Shown piece by piece: positions 57,345 to 64,000 of a DNA stretch of 64,000 nt. Both the position numbers and the translations under genes were made by a program. The notes beneath the pieces were generated by a model that did no database searches, was not told where the DNA came from, and saw nothing but the letters and a program-made list of their open reading frames with translations. The number at the start of each line of letters is the position of its first letter. Within the stretch, counting starts at the first letter, position 1. Source of the DNA: Acinetobacter rudis (lineage in GTDB: Bacteria > Pseudomonadota > Gammaproteobacteria > Pseudomonadales > Moraxellaceae); NCBI RefSeq assembly GCF_031157835.1, contig NZ_JAVIDR010000004.1, forward strand, positions 124,001 through 188,000. Reading direction: 5' to 3'.

Positions 57345-57797
57345 TTAATGTTTGTTGCTATGAATTTGAGTGCTATGTACGTTTTCAAGGCTCTCACTTA
57401 CTGGTGTATCACGTTCTAATTCACGTAAAATTCCACAAGAATGCACAGAATTATCACCCTGACATTGTAGACGAAGTTCTTGTAATTCTTGTTCTAAGCT
57501 CAGTAGCTCTTGAATACGATGTTGAACGTGTTCTAAATGTTGATCAACTAATTGATTGATACCTATACAATCATCTTGTTGAGTGCGTGCTGTCAATAAG
57601 GTGCGAATCTCATCATGAGTCATACTTAAAGAGCGACAACGTCGAATAAATCTTAGTCGCTCTAGATGCAATGATTGATATTCACGATAGTTGTTTTCTG
57701 TATTGCGTAAGGGTTTTTGCAGTAGACCTTCTTTTTCATAAAAACGAATGGTCTCAACTGTACAACCCACATGTTGGGCAAGCTCACCAATTTTCAT
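57345..57797 (-). CDS. cadR: MerR-family heavy-metal regulator, CadR/PbrR type
   Basis: A 150-residue metal-responsive activator. The start MKIGELAQHVGCTVETIRFYEKEG at 57797 has GGAAG six bases upstream; an ATG two codons earlier is too close to that site. With this numbering the metal-binding Cys are at 77, 112 and 121, close to Cys77, Cys112 and Cys119 of CadR. The C-terminal tail has extra His (HSTQIHSNKH), as in some CadR proteins. It is divergent from the P-type ATPase gene, whose promoter it probably twists and activates on binding Cd2+, Pb2+ or Zn2+. Confidence 0.88.
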   Translation of the reverse strand: MKIGELAQHVGCTVETIRFYEKEGLLQKPLRNTENNYREYQSLHLERLRFIRRCRSLSMTHDEIRTLLTARTQQDDCIGINQLVDQHLEHVQHRIQELLSLEQELQELRLQCQGDNSVHSCGILRELERDTPVSESLENVHSTQIHSNKH

Positions 57798-57810
57798 TTT
57801 CATCTTCCAC

Positions 57811-57841
57811 TTGAGTCTGAAGCAGCTTCAGGGTGTTTAAT
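57811..57841 (+). promoter_or_regulatory. MerR-type promoter and operator
   Basis: TTGAGT (57811-57816) and TTTAAT (57836-57841) are 19 bases apart, the long spacer typical of MerR-controlled promoters. The spacer holds the palindrome CTGAAGCAGCTTCAG (57817-57831), the expected regulator site. Confidence 0.85.
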
Positions 57842-57869
57842 CATAATATAGCATCAAAAAGGATCAATT

Positions 57870-60335
57870 ATGAGCCAATTAGACAAAGAAGATGTGCAAG
57901 CAGATGTAAAAGTGAAAGAGAGTAACTGTTGTGCTTCGTCAACTCAATCATCTACGCACAGCCACTGTAGTCATTCAAAGACTCAGGAAGCAAAAGACTC
58001 TGCTTGCTGTGGGGAAGATTTAGCCCAAAACAAAGTTGAAAGTTGTTGTAATTCAGCGGCTAAACCAACCAAAACATCAAGCTGTTGTGATTCGACATTA
58101 AATCAAGATAAAAACGCTAGTTGTGGCCATGCAACCCCTATTTTAAATGAGGTGAACTCATGTTGTTCAAGTGGTTCAACGTGTGCGAGTACACAGACAG
58201 AACAAACATTACCGCAACTTGGAGCAACCACTAGAGAAGGTGAATATTACCGTAGCAACATGCGCATTATGCAAATGGATTGTCCTACTGAGGAAGGGCT
58301 AATCCAAAAAAAATTAGGACAAATGCCAGAGGTTATTCGTCTTGAGTTTAATTTAATGCAACGTGTGCTTACAGTCGTTTATACCGAAGATGCGTTACCC
58401 AAAGTTGTAAAAGCATTGCAAGAGCTTGATTTCGAACCTGAATTAGCAAATGAGCAAGGTAAGTTTGCTGCTGCAGCAGTGGAAAAAAAACAATCAATTT
58501 GGATTTTGGTTATCGCTGGTATTTTTGCCTTAGCTGCTGAAATATCAGGTTGGATCGATTTACCCATGTGGGTAGCGATTGTTAGCAGTTTGATTGCAAT
58601 TGCTTTATCAGGTGTAGGAACCTATAAAAAAGGTTTATTAGCCCTTAAAAACATGAACTTGAACATTAATGCTCTCATGAGTATTGCTGTTACAGGTGCA
58701 GTATTGATTGGTCAGTGGCCAGAAGCCGCAATGGTCATGGTGTTATTTACTTTGGCTGAGCTCATCGAGGCTCGTTCTTTAGAGCGTGCACGTAATGCAA
58801 TTGGACAATTGATGCAGTTAGCACCAGAGCGTGTCACAGTGTTACAAGCAGATGGTCAGTGGATGGAAATAGATGCAGCTGATGTCGATATAGATAGCAT
58901 CGTTCGCGTTAAACCTGGTGAAAAGATCGGTCTAGATGGTGTGATTGTTAAAGGTCAATCAAGTATTGACCAGTCACCTATTACTGGAGAGAGCTTACCT
59001 GTTGATAAAGTTGAGGGTGATGAGATTTTTGCAGGAACGATTAACGTTGCTGGTTCTTTTGAATATCGCGTGATTGCTAAGGCGAATGATACTGCATTGG
59101 CACGTATTATTCATGCAGTAGAAGAGGCGCAAGGAGAGAAAGCACCAACACAACGGTTTGTAGATCGTTTTGCTAAAGTTTACACACCTTTGGTTTTTGT
59201 TTTTGCAATATTGGTTGCTGTCATTCCACCATTATTTATGGGGGAACTATGGTTCGACTGGATATATAAGGCATTGGTAATCTTGGTGATTGCTTGTCCT
59301 TGCGCCTTGGTCATTTCAACACCTGTGACTGTGGTCAGTGGTTTAGCAGCAGCTGCACGTCTCGGTATTTTGATTAAAGGTGGAGTTTACCTCGAACAAG
59401 GTCGTTTGCTGAACTATATGGCATTTGACAAAACAGGCACAATCACATTTGGTAAGCCAAAGCAAACAGACTTTGTTGTGCTATCGGGTGATCCTATTCA
59501 GGTCAAACAACTGGTTGTTAGTCTTGCAGGACGTTCGGATCATCCTGTTTCACAAGCCATGGTGCAAGCGGATACAACTGCAACTGTACATTTAGAGGTA
59601 GATGATTTTACTGCTTTAGCAGGGCTTGGCACCCGTGGTGTGATAGCTGGTGAAAGCTATTGGTTGGGTAATCATCGTTTGATTCATGAACTTGAATACT
59701 GTTCACCAGCGCTAGAGGCTCAAATTGAGGCATTAGAAAAGCAAGGTAAAACAGTGGTGTTATTAGCTAAACCACAACAAGTACTTGCTTTAATTGCAGT
59801 AGCAGACACGGTTAAACCGAACAGTGCCGAGGCTATGACACAATTACAGCAAATGGGTGTGAAAACCCTTATGCTCAGTGGTGATAACAGCCACACAGCA
59901 AAAGTCATTGCAGAGCAGGTAGGAATGACCGATGCTCGAGGTAACTTACTTCCCGCTGATAAATTGAACCTTGTGGCAAGTTATGCTGATACCAGTCATA
60001 TTGGTATGGTTGGGGATGGCATTAATGACGCACCAGCACTTGCTCGCGCCAACATTGGGTTTGCGATGGGAGCTATGGGTACAGATGTGGCAATTGAAAC
60101 CGCTGATGTCGCTTTGATGGATGACGATTTACGTAAGATACCAAGTTTTATTCGTTTATCTCAGCAGACACACCGTATTCTGATTCAGAATATTAGTTTG
60201 GCATTAATTACCAAGTTGTTTTTCCTCGTTATTACCATGATGGGTTTAGGCAGCATGTGGATGGCTGTATTTGCAGACGTTGGTGTGAGTTTATTGGTGG
60301 TTGCAAATGGGCTTAGATTGTTAGGTCATAAATAA
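57870..60335 (+). CDS. cadA: Heavy-metal P1B-type ATPase, CadA/ZntA type, with Cys-rich N-terminus
   Basis: An 821-residue cation exporter for Cd2+, Zn2+ or Pb2+. The first 112 residues carry 13 Cys, including five CC pairs, and a His cluster (THSHCSHS). A heavy-metal-associated domain with a single-Cys motif MDCPTEE (about 133-139) follows. The catalytic core has ITGESLPVDK, the membrane metal site VIACPCALVISTP, the phosphorylation site AFDKTGTITFG, GRSDHPVSQAM, and VGDGINDAPALARANIGFAMG. It is expressed from the MerR-type promoter 29 bases upstream and divergent from its regulator. Confidence 0.93.
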   Translation: MSQLDKEDVQADVKVKESNCCASSTQSSTHSHCSHSKTQEAKDSACCGEDLAQNKVESCCNSAAKPTKTSSCCDSTLNQDKNASCGHATPILNEVNSCCSSGSTCASTQTEQTLPQLGATTREGEYYRSNMRIMQMDCPTEEGLIQKKLGQMPEVIRLEFNLMQRVLTVVYTEDALPKVVKALQELDFEPELANEQGKFAAAAVEKKQSIWILVIAGIFALAAEISGWIDLPMWVAIVSSLIAIALSGVGTYKKGLLALKNMNLNINALMSIAVTGAVLIGQWPEAAMVMVLFTLAELIEARSLERARNAIGQLMQLAPERVTVLQADGQWMEIDAADVDIDSIVRVKPGEKIGLDGVIVKGQSSIDQSPITGESLPVDKVEGDEIFAGTINVAGSFEYRVIAKANDTALARIIHAVEEAQGEKAPTQRFVDRFAKVYTPLVFVFAILVAVIPPLFMGELWFDWIYKALVILVIACPCALVISTPVTVVSGLAAAARLGILIKGGVYLEQGRLLNYMAFDKTGTITFGKPKQTDFVVLSGDPIQVKQLVVSLAGRSDHPVSQAMVQADTTATVHLEVDDFTALAGLGTRGVIAGESYWLGNHRLIHELEYCSPALEAQIEALEKQGKTVVLLAKPQQVLALIAVADTVKPNSAEAMTQLQQMGVKTLMLSGDNSHTAKVIAEQVGMTDARGNLLPADKLNLVASYADTSHIGMVGDGINDAPALARANIGFAMGAMGTDVAIETADVALMDDDLRKIPSFIRLSQQTHRILIQNISLALITKLFFLVITMMGLGSMWMAVFADVGVSLLVVANGLRLLGHK

Positions 60336-60411
60336 TATAGATGTACAGATTGTCGCTGTTCTCTTGAGGAAAAATAATCCAATTTGATGCTTGGTTTATG
60401 GTGAGTCAAAC

Positions 60412-60458
60412 AAAAAGACCGAAGTCGAAATTAATGCGGCTTTGGTCTTTTTGTTTGG
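60412..60458 (+). terminator. Terminator after the P-type ATPase gene
   Basis: CAAAAAGACC and GGTCTTTTTG are the outer 10-base arms of a longer hairpin with a 27-base interior that can extend the stem. Confidence 0.8.
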
Positions 60459-60613
60459 GTTGAATAAATATAAACGTTGATATGAGCGTGTTTAACAAAA
60501 AAGTGTATTGTTGTTTTTTTGAGCGCACATCATGAGTACAATTCATGTTAGAATGAGCACCTTTCATTTAGACAGCTCTGTCTAGATCTTTTATTTCCCT
60601 TAAACTCACCGAG

Positions 60614-62992
60614 ATGATGTACATGTCGACAGCTTATACTGCTCAGACTGCGCCGAAGGCGTTGTTTGACTATGACAAATATTGGGCGTCTTGCTTTGAA
60701 CCAGCGCCTTTTTTGCCTATGTCTCGAGCCGAGATGGATCAACTTGGTTGGGATGCCTGTGATTTTATCTTGGTCTGTGGCGATGCTTATATTGATCACC
60801 CTTCCTTTGTTTCTGGTGTGATTGGTCGTGTTTTAGAAGCACAAGGTTTTCGTGTAGGAATTATTGCCCAGCCAGATTGGACCAATGTTGAGGCTTTTCG
60901 TGCTCTAGGTCAGCCAACAATTGCTTGGGGAGTTACCGCAGGTAATATGGATTCAATGATCAACCGCTATACGGCAGATCGTAAAATCCGTTCGGACGAT
61001 GCTTATTCTCCTGATAATCAACCGAATAAACGTCCAGACCGCGCAGCAACAGTATATTGTCAGCGTTGTCGTGAAGCGTATCCAGATACACCTGTTTTGT
61101 TGGGGGGAATTGAGGGCTCATTACGTCGAATCGCCCATTATGACTATTGGTCAGATAAGGTGCGTCGTTCGATTTTGATGGATTCAAAAGCAGATCTATT
61201 GATGTATGGCAATGGCGAACGTTCAATCATTGAGGTGATGCATCGTTTGGCTAAAGGGGAAAAAATTCACGAAATTACAGATGTCCGTGGTACGGCATTT
61301 ATTGTGAATAAAAACAATCGTGCTAGCAAAGCTCAGTTTGTAGAAATTGCATCAAATGATGTGGATACAGTTGGACGTGTTGATCCGATTATTAATCCAT
61401 ATGTTATGACAGAAGATTTAGATGGCTGTGAAATTGAAAAAGATAAGGGTAATAGCCTGACACAGTACCAAAATTTTCAAAAAGAATTAGTTGCTAATCC
61501 AATTGTACGTGCAGGCGATGAATTGGATGAAGATACACAAATCGTGCAGTTGCAATCGAACAAAAGTAAAGCAATTAAACATAAATTACCGCCCCGTGAA
61601 TTAGCTGTGATTCGTCTACCAGCATTTGAACAGGTTTCTGAAGACCCTGTCCTATATGCGCATGCTAACCGAATCTTACATTTGGAAACCAATCCGGGTA
61701 ATGCACGTGCTTTAGTACAACGTCATGGTGAACGAGATGTATGGTTAAATCCACCACCGATTCCATTGACGACTGAAGAAATGGATTACGTGTTTGATTT
61801 ACCTTATGCGCGTCTGCCACATCCAGCTTATGGCAATGCTCGTTTTCCAGCATTTGATATGATTAAATTCTCCGTCAATATTATGCGGGGGTGTTTTGGT
61901 GGTTGTACTTTCTGTTCAATCACAGAACATGAAGGACGTATTATTCAGAATCGTTCAGAAGATTCAATTTTACGTGAAGTCGAAAAGATTCGAGACAGCG
62001 CACCTGGTTTTACAGGAATTATTTCTGATTTAGGTGGACCAACAGCCAATATGTATCGGTTGCATTGTAAAGATGCTGAGATCGAGAAAAACTGTCGTAA
62101 GCCTTCTTGTGTCTTCCCGGGTGTTTGTCAAAACTTACATACAGATCATGCACCTTTGACCCAACTGTATCGTAAAGCACGTGCCTTGCCTGGCATTAAG
62201 AAAATCTTGATTGGTTCTGGTTTGCGTTATGATTTGGCAGTTCTGAATCCTGAGTATGTTAAAGAGCTGGTACAACATCATGTTGGCGGTTATTTAAAAA
62301 TTGCACCTGAACATACTGAGAAAGGGCCTTTATCTAAAATGATGAAGCCTGGTATAGGAACATATGATCGTTTTAAACAGATGTTTGACCGTTTTAGCAA
62401 AGAAGCAGGTAAAGAGCAGTATCTAATTCCTTACTTCATTGCGGCGCATCCGGGTACAACGGATTATGACATGATGAATTTAGCGATTTGGCTAAAGAAA
62501 AATGGTTTCCGTGCTGATCAGGTACAGACGTTCTATCCATCGCCAATGGCGACAGCAACGACAATGTACTACAGTCAGAAAAACCCATTAGCCAAGGTGG
62601 CTCGTTATACCGAAGATGTAGACATTGTAAAAGGTGAAAAACGCCGTCGTTTACATAAAGCATTTCTACGTTATCATGATCCGAATAATTGGCCATTACT
62701 ACGTCAAGCACTTAAAGATATGGGACGTGCAGATTTAATTGGTAATTCCAAGCAACATTTGATTCCAACTTATCAACCGCAAGGAAGTGAAGGGGATTAC
62801 AAGTCAGCACGTAAGAAAAATTCAAGTGTTTCTGGTGATTCACAAAAGCGTCAAGGTAATATGGCTAAACGTCCAGCTCGTCCAGAGGCAGGGCAAATCT
62901 TGACACAACACACAGGATTGCCTCCACGAGAGACAGGTCAAAATAAGGCCAAAGCTAAAACCAAGTCCAAAGGCCGTTTTAGCAAAGGCTAA
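60614..62992 (+). CDS. YgiQ-family radical SAM protein
   Basis: A 792-residue protein of the YgiQ group. The N-terminal part (about 1-330) includes [40 protein letters not shown], a B12-binding-like fold. The radical SAM cluster is [10 protein letters not shown] (C-x3-C-x2-C) in [22 protein letters not shown] (about 423-444). A second Cys group ([13 protein letters not shown]) may bind another cluster. The C-terminus is a basic, low-complexity tail rich in Lys and Arg. The reaction is unknown. It is monocistronic with a good terminator. Confidence 0.93.
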   Translation: MMYMSTAYTAQTAPKALFDYDKYWASCFEPAPFLPMSRAEMDQLGWDACDFILVCGDAYIDHPSFVSGVIGRVLEAQGFRVGIIAQPDWTNVEAFRALGQPTIAWGVTAGNMDSMINRYTADRKIRSDDAYSPDNQPNKRPDRAATVYCQRCREAYPDTPVLLGGIEGSLRRIAHYDYWSDKVRRSILMDSKADLLMYGNGERSIIEVMHRLAKGEKIHEITDVRGTAFIVNKNNRASKAQFVEIASNDVDTVGRVDPIINPYVMTEDLDGCEIEKDKGNSLTQYQNFQKELVANPIVRAGDELDEDTQIVQLQSNKSKAIKHKLPPRELAVIRLPAFEQVSEDPVLYAHANRILHLETNPGNARALVQRHGERDVWLNPPPIPLTTEEMDYVFDLPYARLPHPAYGNARFPAFDMIKFSVNIMRGCFGGCTFCSITEHEGRIIQNRSEDSILREVEKIRDSAPGFTGIISDLGGPTANMYRLHCKDAEIEKNCRKPSCVFPGVCQNLHTDHAPLTQLYRKARALPGIKKILIGSGLRYDLAVLNPEYVKELVQHHVGGYLKIAPEHTEKGPLSKMMKPGIGTYDRFKQMFDRFSKEAGKEQYLIPYFIAAHPGTTDYDMMNLAIWLKKNGFRADQVQTFYPSPMATATTMYYSQKNPLAKVARYTEDVDIVKGEKRRRLHKAFLRYHDPNNWPLLRQALKDMGRADLIGNSKQHLIPTYQPQGSEGDYKSARKKNSSVSGDSQKRQGNMAKRPARPEAGQILTQHTGLPPRETGQNKAKAKTKSKGRFSKG

Positions 62993-63029
62993 TATTGCAT
63001 TTAAATCAAAATTTATATTGCAGTATACA

Positions 63030-63060
63030 AACCAGATCATTTCGTTGATCTGGTTTTTTT
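63030..63060 (+). terminator. Terminator after the YgiQ-type gene
   Basis: AACCAGATCA and TGATCTGGTT form a 10-bp stem with a 6-base loop followed by TTTTT. Confidence 0.92.
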
Positions 63061-63253
63061 ATGTGAATTTGCATGGATTTTATACTGTAATTCATATTAA
63101 CAGTGAAATGCTCAATAATATTTAAATTTTTCTGATTGTATTTTTAAATATATCTCGGTATAACAAACTAATTGGCAATATTCATTTATCTTTAATATTG
63201 CACAAATAAAATTTGAGCAAGTTGCATTAAATATCAAAAAAATTGAAAAGTCG

Positions 63254-63342
63254 TCCGTCTGAAAGATCGTAAATTTACATCAATAATGGTGTAAAAACAG
63301 TAAGACCTCAAAGAGGTTTATCGCAAAGCAGACAGTGACGGA
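63254..63342 (+). promoter_or_regulatory. Possible structured RNA leader of the DUF2726 gene
   Basis: TCCGTC (63254-63259) can pair with GACGGA (63337-63342), closing two internal hairpins: TTTACATC/GGTGTAAA (63274-63295, one G-U pair) and AGACCTC/GAGGTTT (63303-63319). CGCAAAGC follows the second hairpin. This could be a regulatory leader or small RNA. The fold was found by eye, and no family matches fully. Confidence 0.35.
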
Positions 63343-63427
63343 AGGGATGGGAGAGAACAACATTAAACTAATTGAGATTGGGTATTTTTACTCAAGTATG
63401 AATAACTAGACTATAAAAGGAAAAAGG

Positions 63428-63964
63428 ATGGAAATACTGCTAATTGCCAGTGTGGTCATGCTAGGGCTTGTTATAGCTTTGGCCTACCATCATATGAAAA
63501 GTATAAAACGACAAGATAGTCCACTTAGACAGAAGGCGCTACTGAGTGCTGCTGAGCAAATTTTATATAATCGTTTAAAAGAAACTTTACCCCATGCACA
63601 AGTACTAGCACATGTTTCATTTGATGCAATTTTAACAACCAAGTATTTGCATACTCGGCGTAAATACCAAAAAATGATTGCTGATTTTGTGCTTTTAGAC
63701 AAAGACTACCGTGTGATTGCTGTAGTTGCGATTGATGATGCGAATATATTAAAGCGTTCGCGTGCTGCTGCCTATCAAGATGCGGTCTTAAAAACTGCGG
63801 GCTACCGTGTATTACGTTATGTTGGTGTGCCAGACATTGATCAGTTACAAGCTGACTTTTTAACGGATATTTTACATGAGCAGCGCGATGAAGCCATTAT
63901 GGAGCGTTTATTGACCACGAGTAATTATCAGCATCGCCTTGAAAAAAATCGTCTTTTTGGCTAA
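63428..63964 (+). CDS. DUF2726 domain protein with N-terminal membrane anchor
   Basis: A 178-residue protein with a membrane helix at residues 2-20 (EILLIASVVMLGLVIALAY), then a basic stretch and a DUF2726-type domain (about 32-150: LLSAAEQILYNRLKETLPHAQVLAHVSFDAIL...KYQKMIADFVLLDKDYRVIAVVAIDD...KTAGYRVLRY). That domain resembles restriction-endonuclease-like folds: the ADFVLL and AVVAIDD segments are where such nucleases have their acidic residues, though activity here is unproven. AAGGAAAAAGG lies upstream of the ATG. The C-terminus is at the window end, complete. Confidence 0.85.
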   Translation: MEILLIASVVMLGLVIALAYHHMKSIKRQDSPLRQKALLSAAEQILYNRLKETLPHAQVLAHVSFDAILTTKYLHTRRKYQKMIADFVLLDKDYRVIAVVAIDDANILKRSRAAAYQDAVLKTAGYRVLRYVGVPDIDQLQADFLTDILHEQRDEAIMERLLTTSNYQHRLEKNRLFG

Positions 63965-63988
63965 AGCAAAAAGCCTAGGCTTTTTGCT
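63965..63988 (+). terminator. Palindromic terminator after the DUF2726 gene
   Basis: A perfect 24-base palindrome (arms of AGCAAAAAGCCT and complement) starts just after the stop codon, with a run of five T in its 3' arm. Confidence 0.75.
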
Positions 63989-64000
63989 TATTTGATTTGC

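Larger units (their letters stand above)
62993..63427. other. Gene-free stretch with a possible structured leader
   Basis: 435 bases between the YgiQ gene and the DUF2726 gene. The first 70 bases hold the YgiQ terminator. The part 63254-63342 can fold as a closed multibranch structure (see that entry). The rest is AT-rich, and I see nothing else in it. Confidence 0.5.

Noticed and set aside
63300..63345. c-di-GMP-I riboswitch suggested by CGCAAAGC
   Set aside because: The flanking conserved segments and the second stem of that class are absent; kept only as a generic structured leader.

Overview
The window looks like a chromosomal segment of an Acinetobacter species (Gammaproteobacteria, Moraxellaceae). 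The support is low GC content, the protein sequences (Ddl, the Crc-type protein beside pyrE, FtsZ and AceF all read as Acinetobacter-like), and gene orders typical of that group, such as pgpA-glmU-glmS and gshB-murG-murC-ddl-ftsQAZ-lpxC. Nearly all of it is core housekeeping DNA. I see no tRNA, rRNA, CRISPR array, insertion sequence or prophage.

Layout. 1-6900 (minus): a tight seven-gene unit ribBA-ribH-nusB-thiL-pgpA-glmU-glmS (riboflavin, antitermination, thiamine, phospholipid and UDP-GlcNAc functions), ending in a terminator. 7200-18700: a lipoprotein, a MocR-type regulator, an alcohol dehydrogenase, tag, a mutY unit, a HIT protein, a dienelactone hydrolase-like protein, an ArsC/Spx-like protein, a Crc/ExoIII-family gene divergent from pyrE, and several unknown membrane proteins. 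18800-28150 (plus): the cell-wall/division cluster gshB, murG, murC, ddl, ftsQ, ftsA, ftsZ, lpxC. 28250-34450: a DciA-like protein, an M23 peptidase and aceE-aceF. 34540-35400: a promoter, a yybP-ykoY (Mn2+) riboswitch and a GDT1/UPF0016 transporter gene. 35500-46430: guaB, glmM-pdxH-recJ, a porin-like protein, prfB with its programmed frameshift, an ArsR-type regulator and waaA-rsmE. 46470-51180: an MscS channel, acs and an MFS transporter. 51300-57260: an AT-rich chaperone-usher fimbrial operon, the most accessory-looking block. 57345-60335: a CadR-like MerR regulator divergent from a Cys-rich CadA/ZntA-type ATPase. 60600-64000: a YgiQ-type radical SAM protein and a DUF2726 protein.

The most interesting non-coding element is at about 16328-16474 on the minus strand, directly downstream of the crc-like gene. 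It is a roughly 145-nt candidate small RNA with nine GGA motifs, several in hairpin loops, its own promoter-like sequence, a four-copy repeat upstream and a Rho-independent terminator. This is the architecture of RNAs that titrate CsrA/RsmA (CsrB/RsmX/Y/Z type). Other regulatory RNA signals are the Mn2+ riboswitch followed by a hairpin holding a Shine-Dalgarno-like sequence, a possible structured leader before the DUF2726 gene, and the prfB frameshift site.

Gene starts were chosen from ribosome-binding sites, family alignments recalled from knowledge, and signal peptides. Several genes appear to use GTG or TTG starts (murG, ddl, prfB, waaA, the arsR-type gene, one M23 lipoprotein). No database search was run; family assignments rest on motif recognition.
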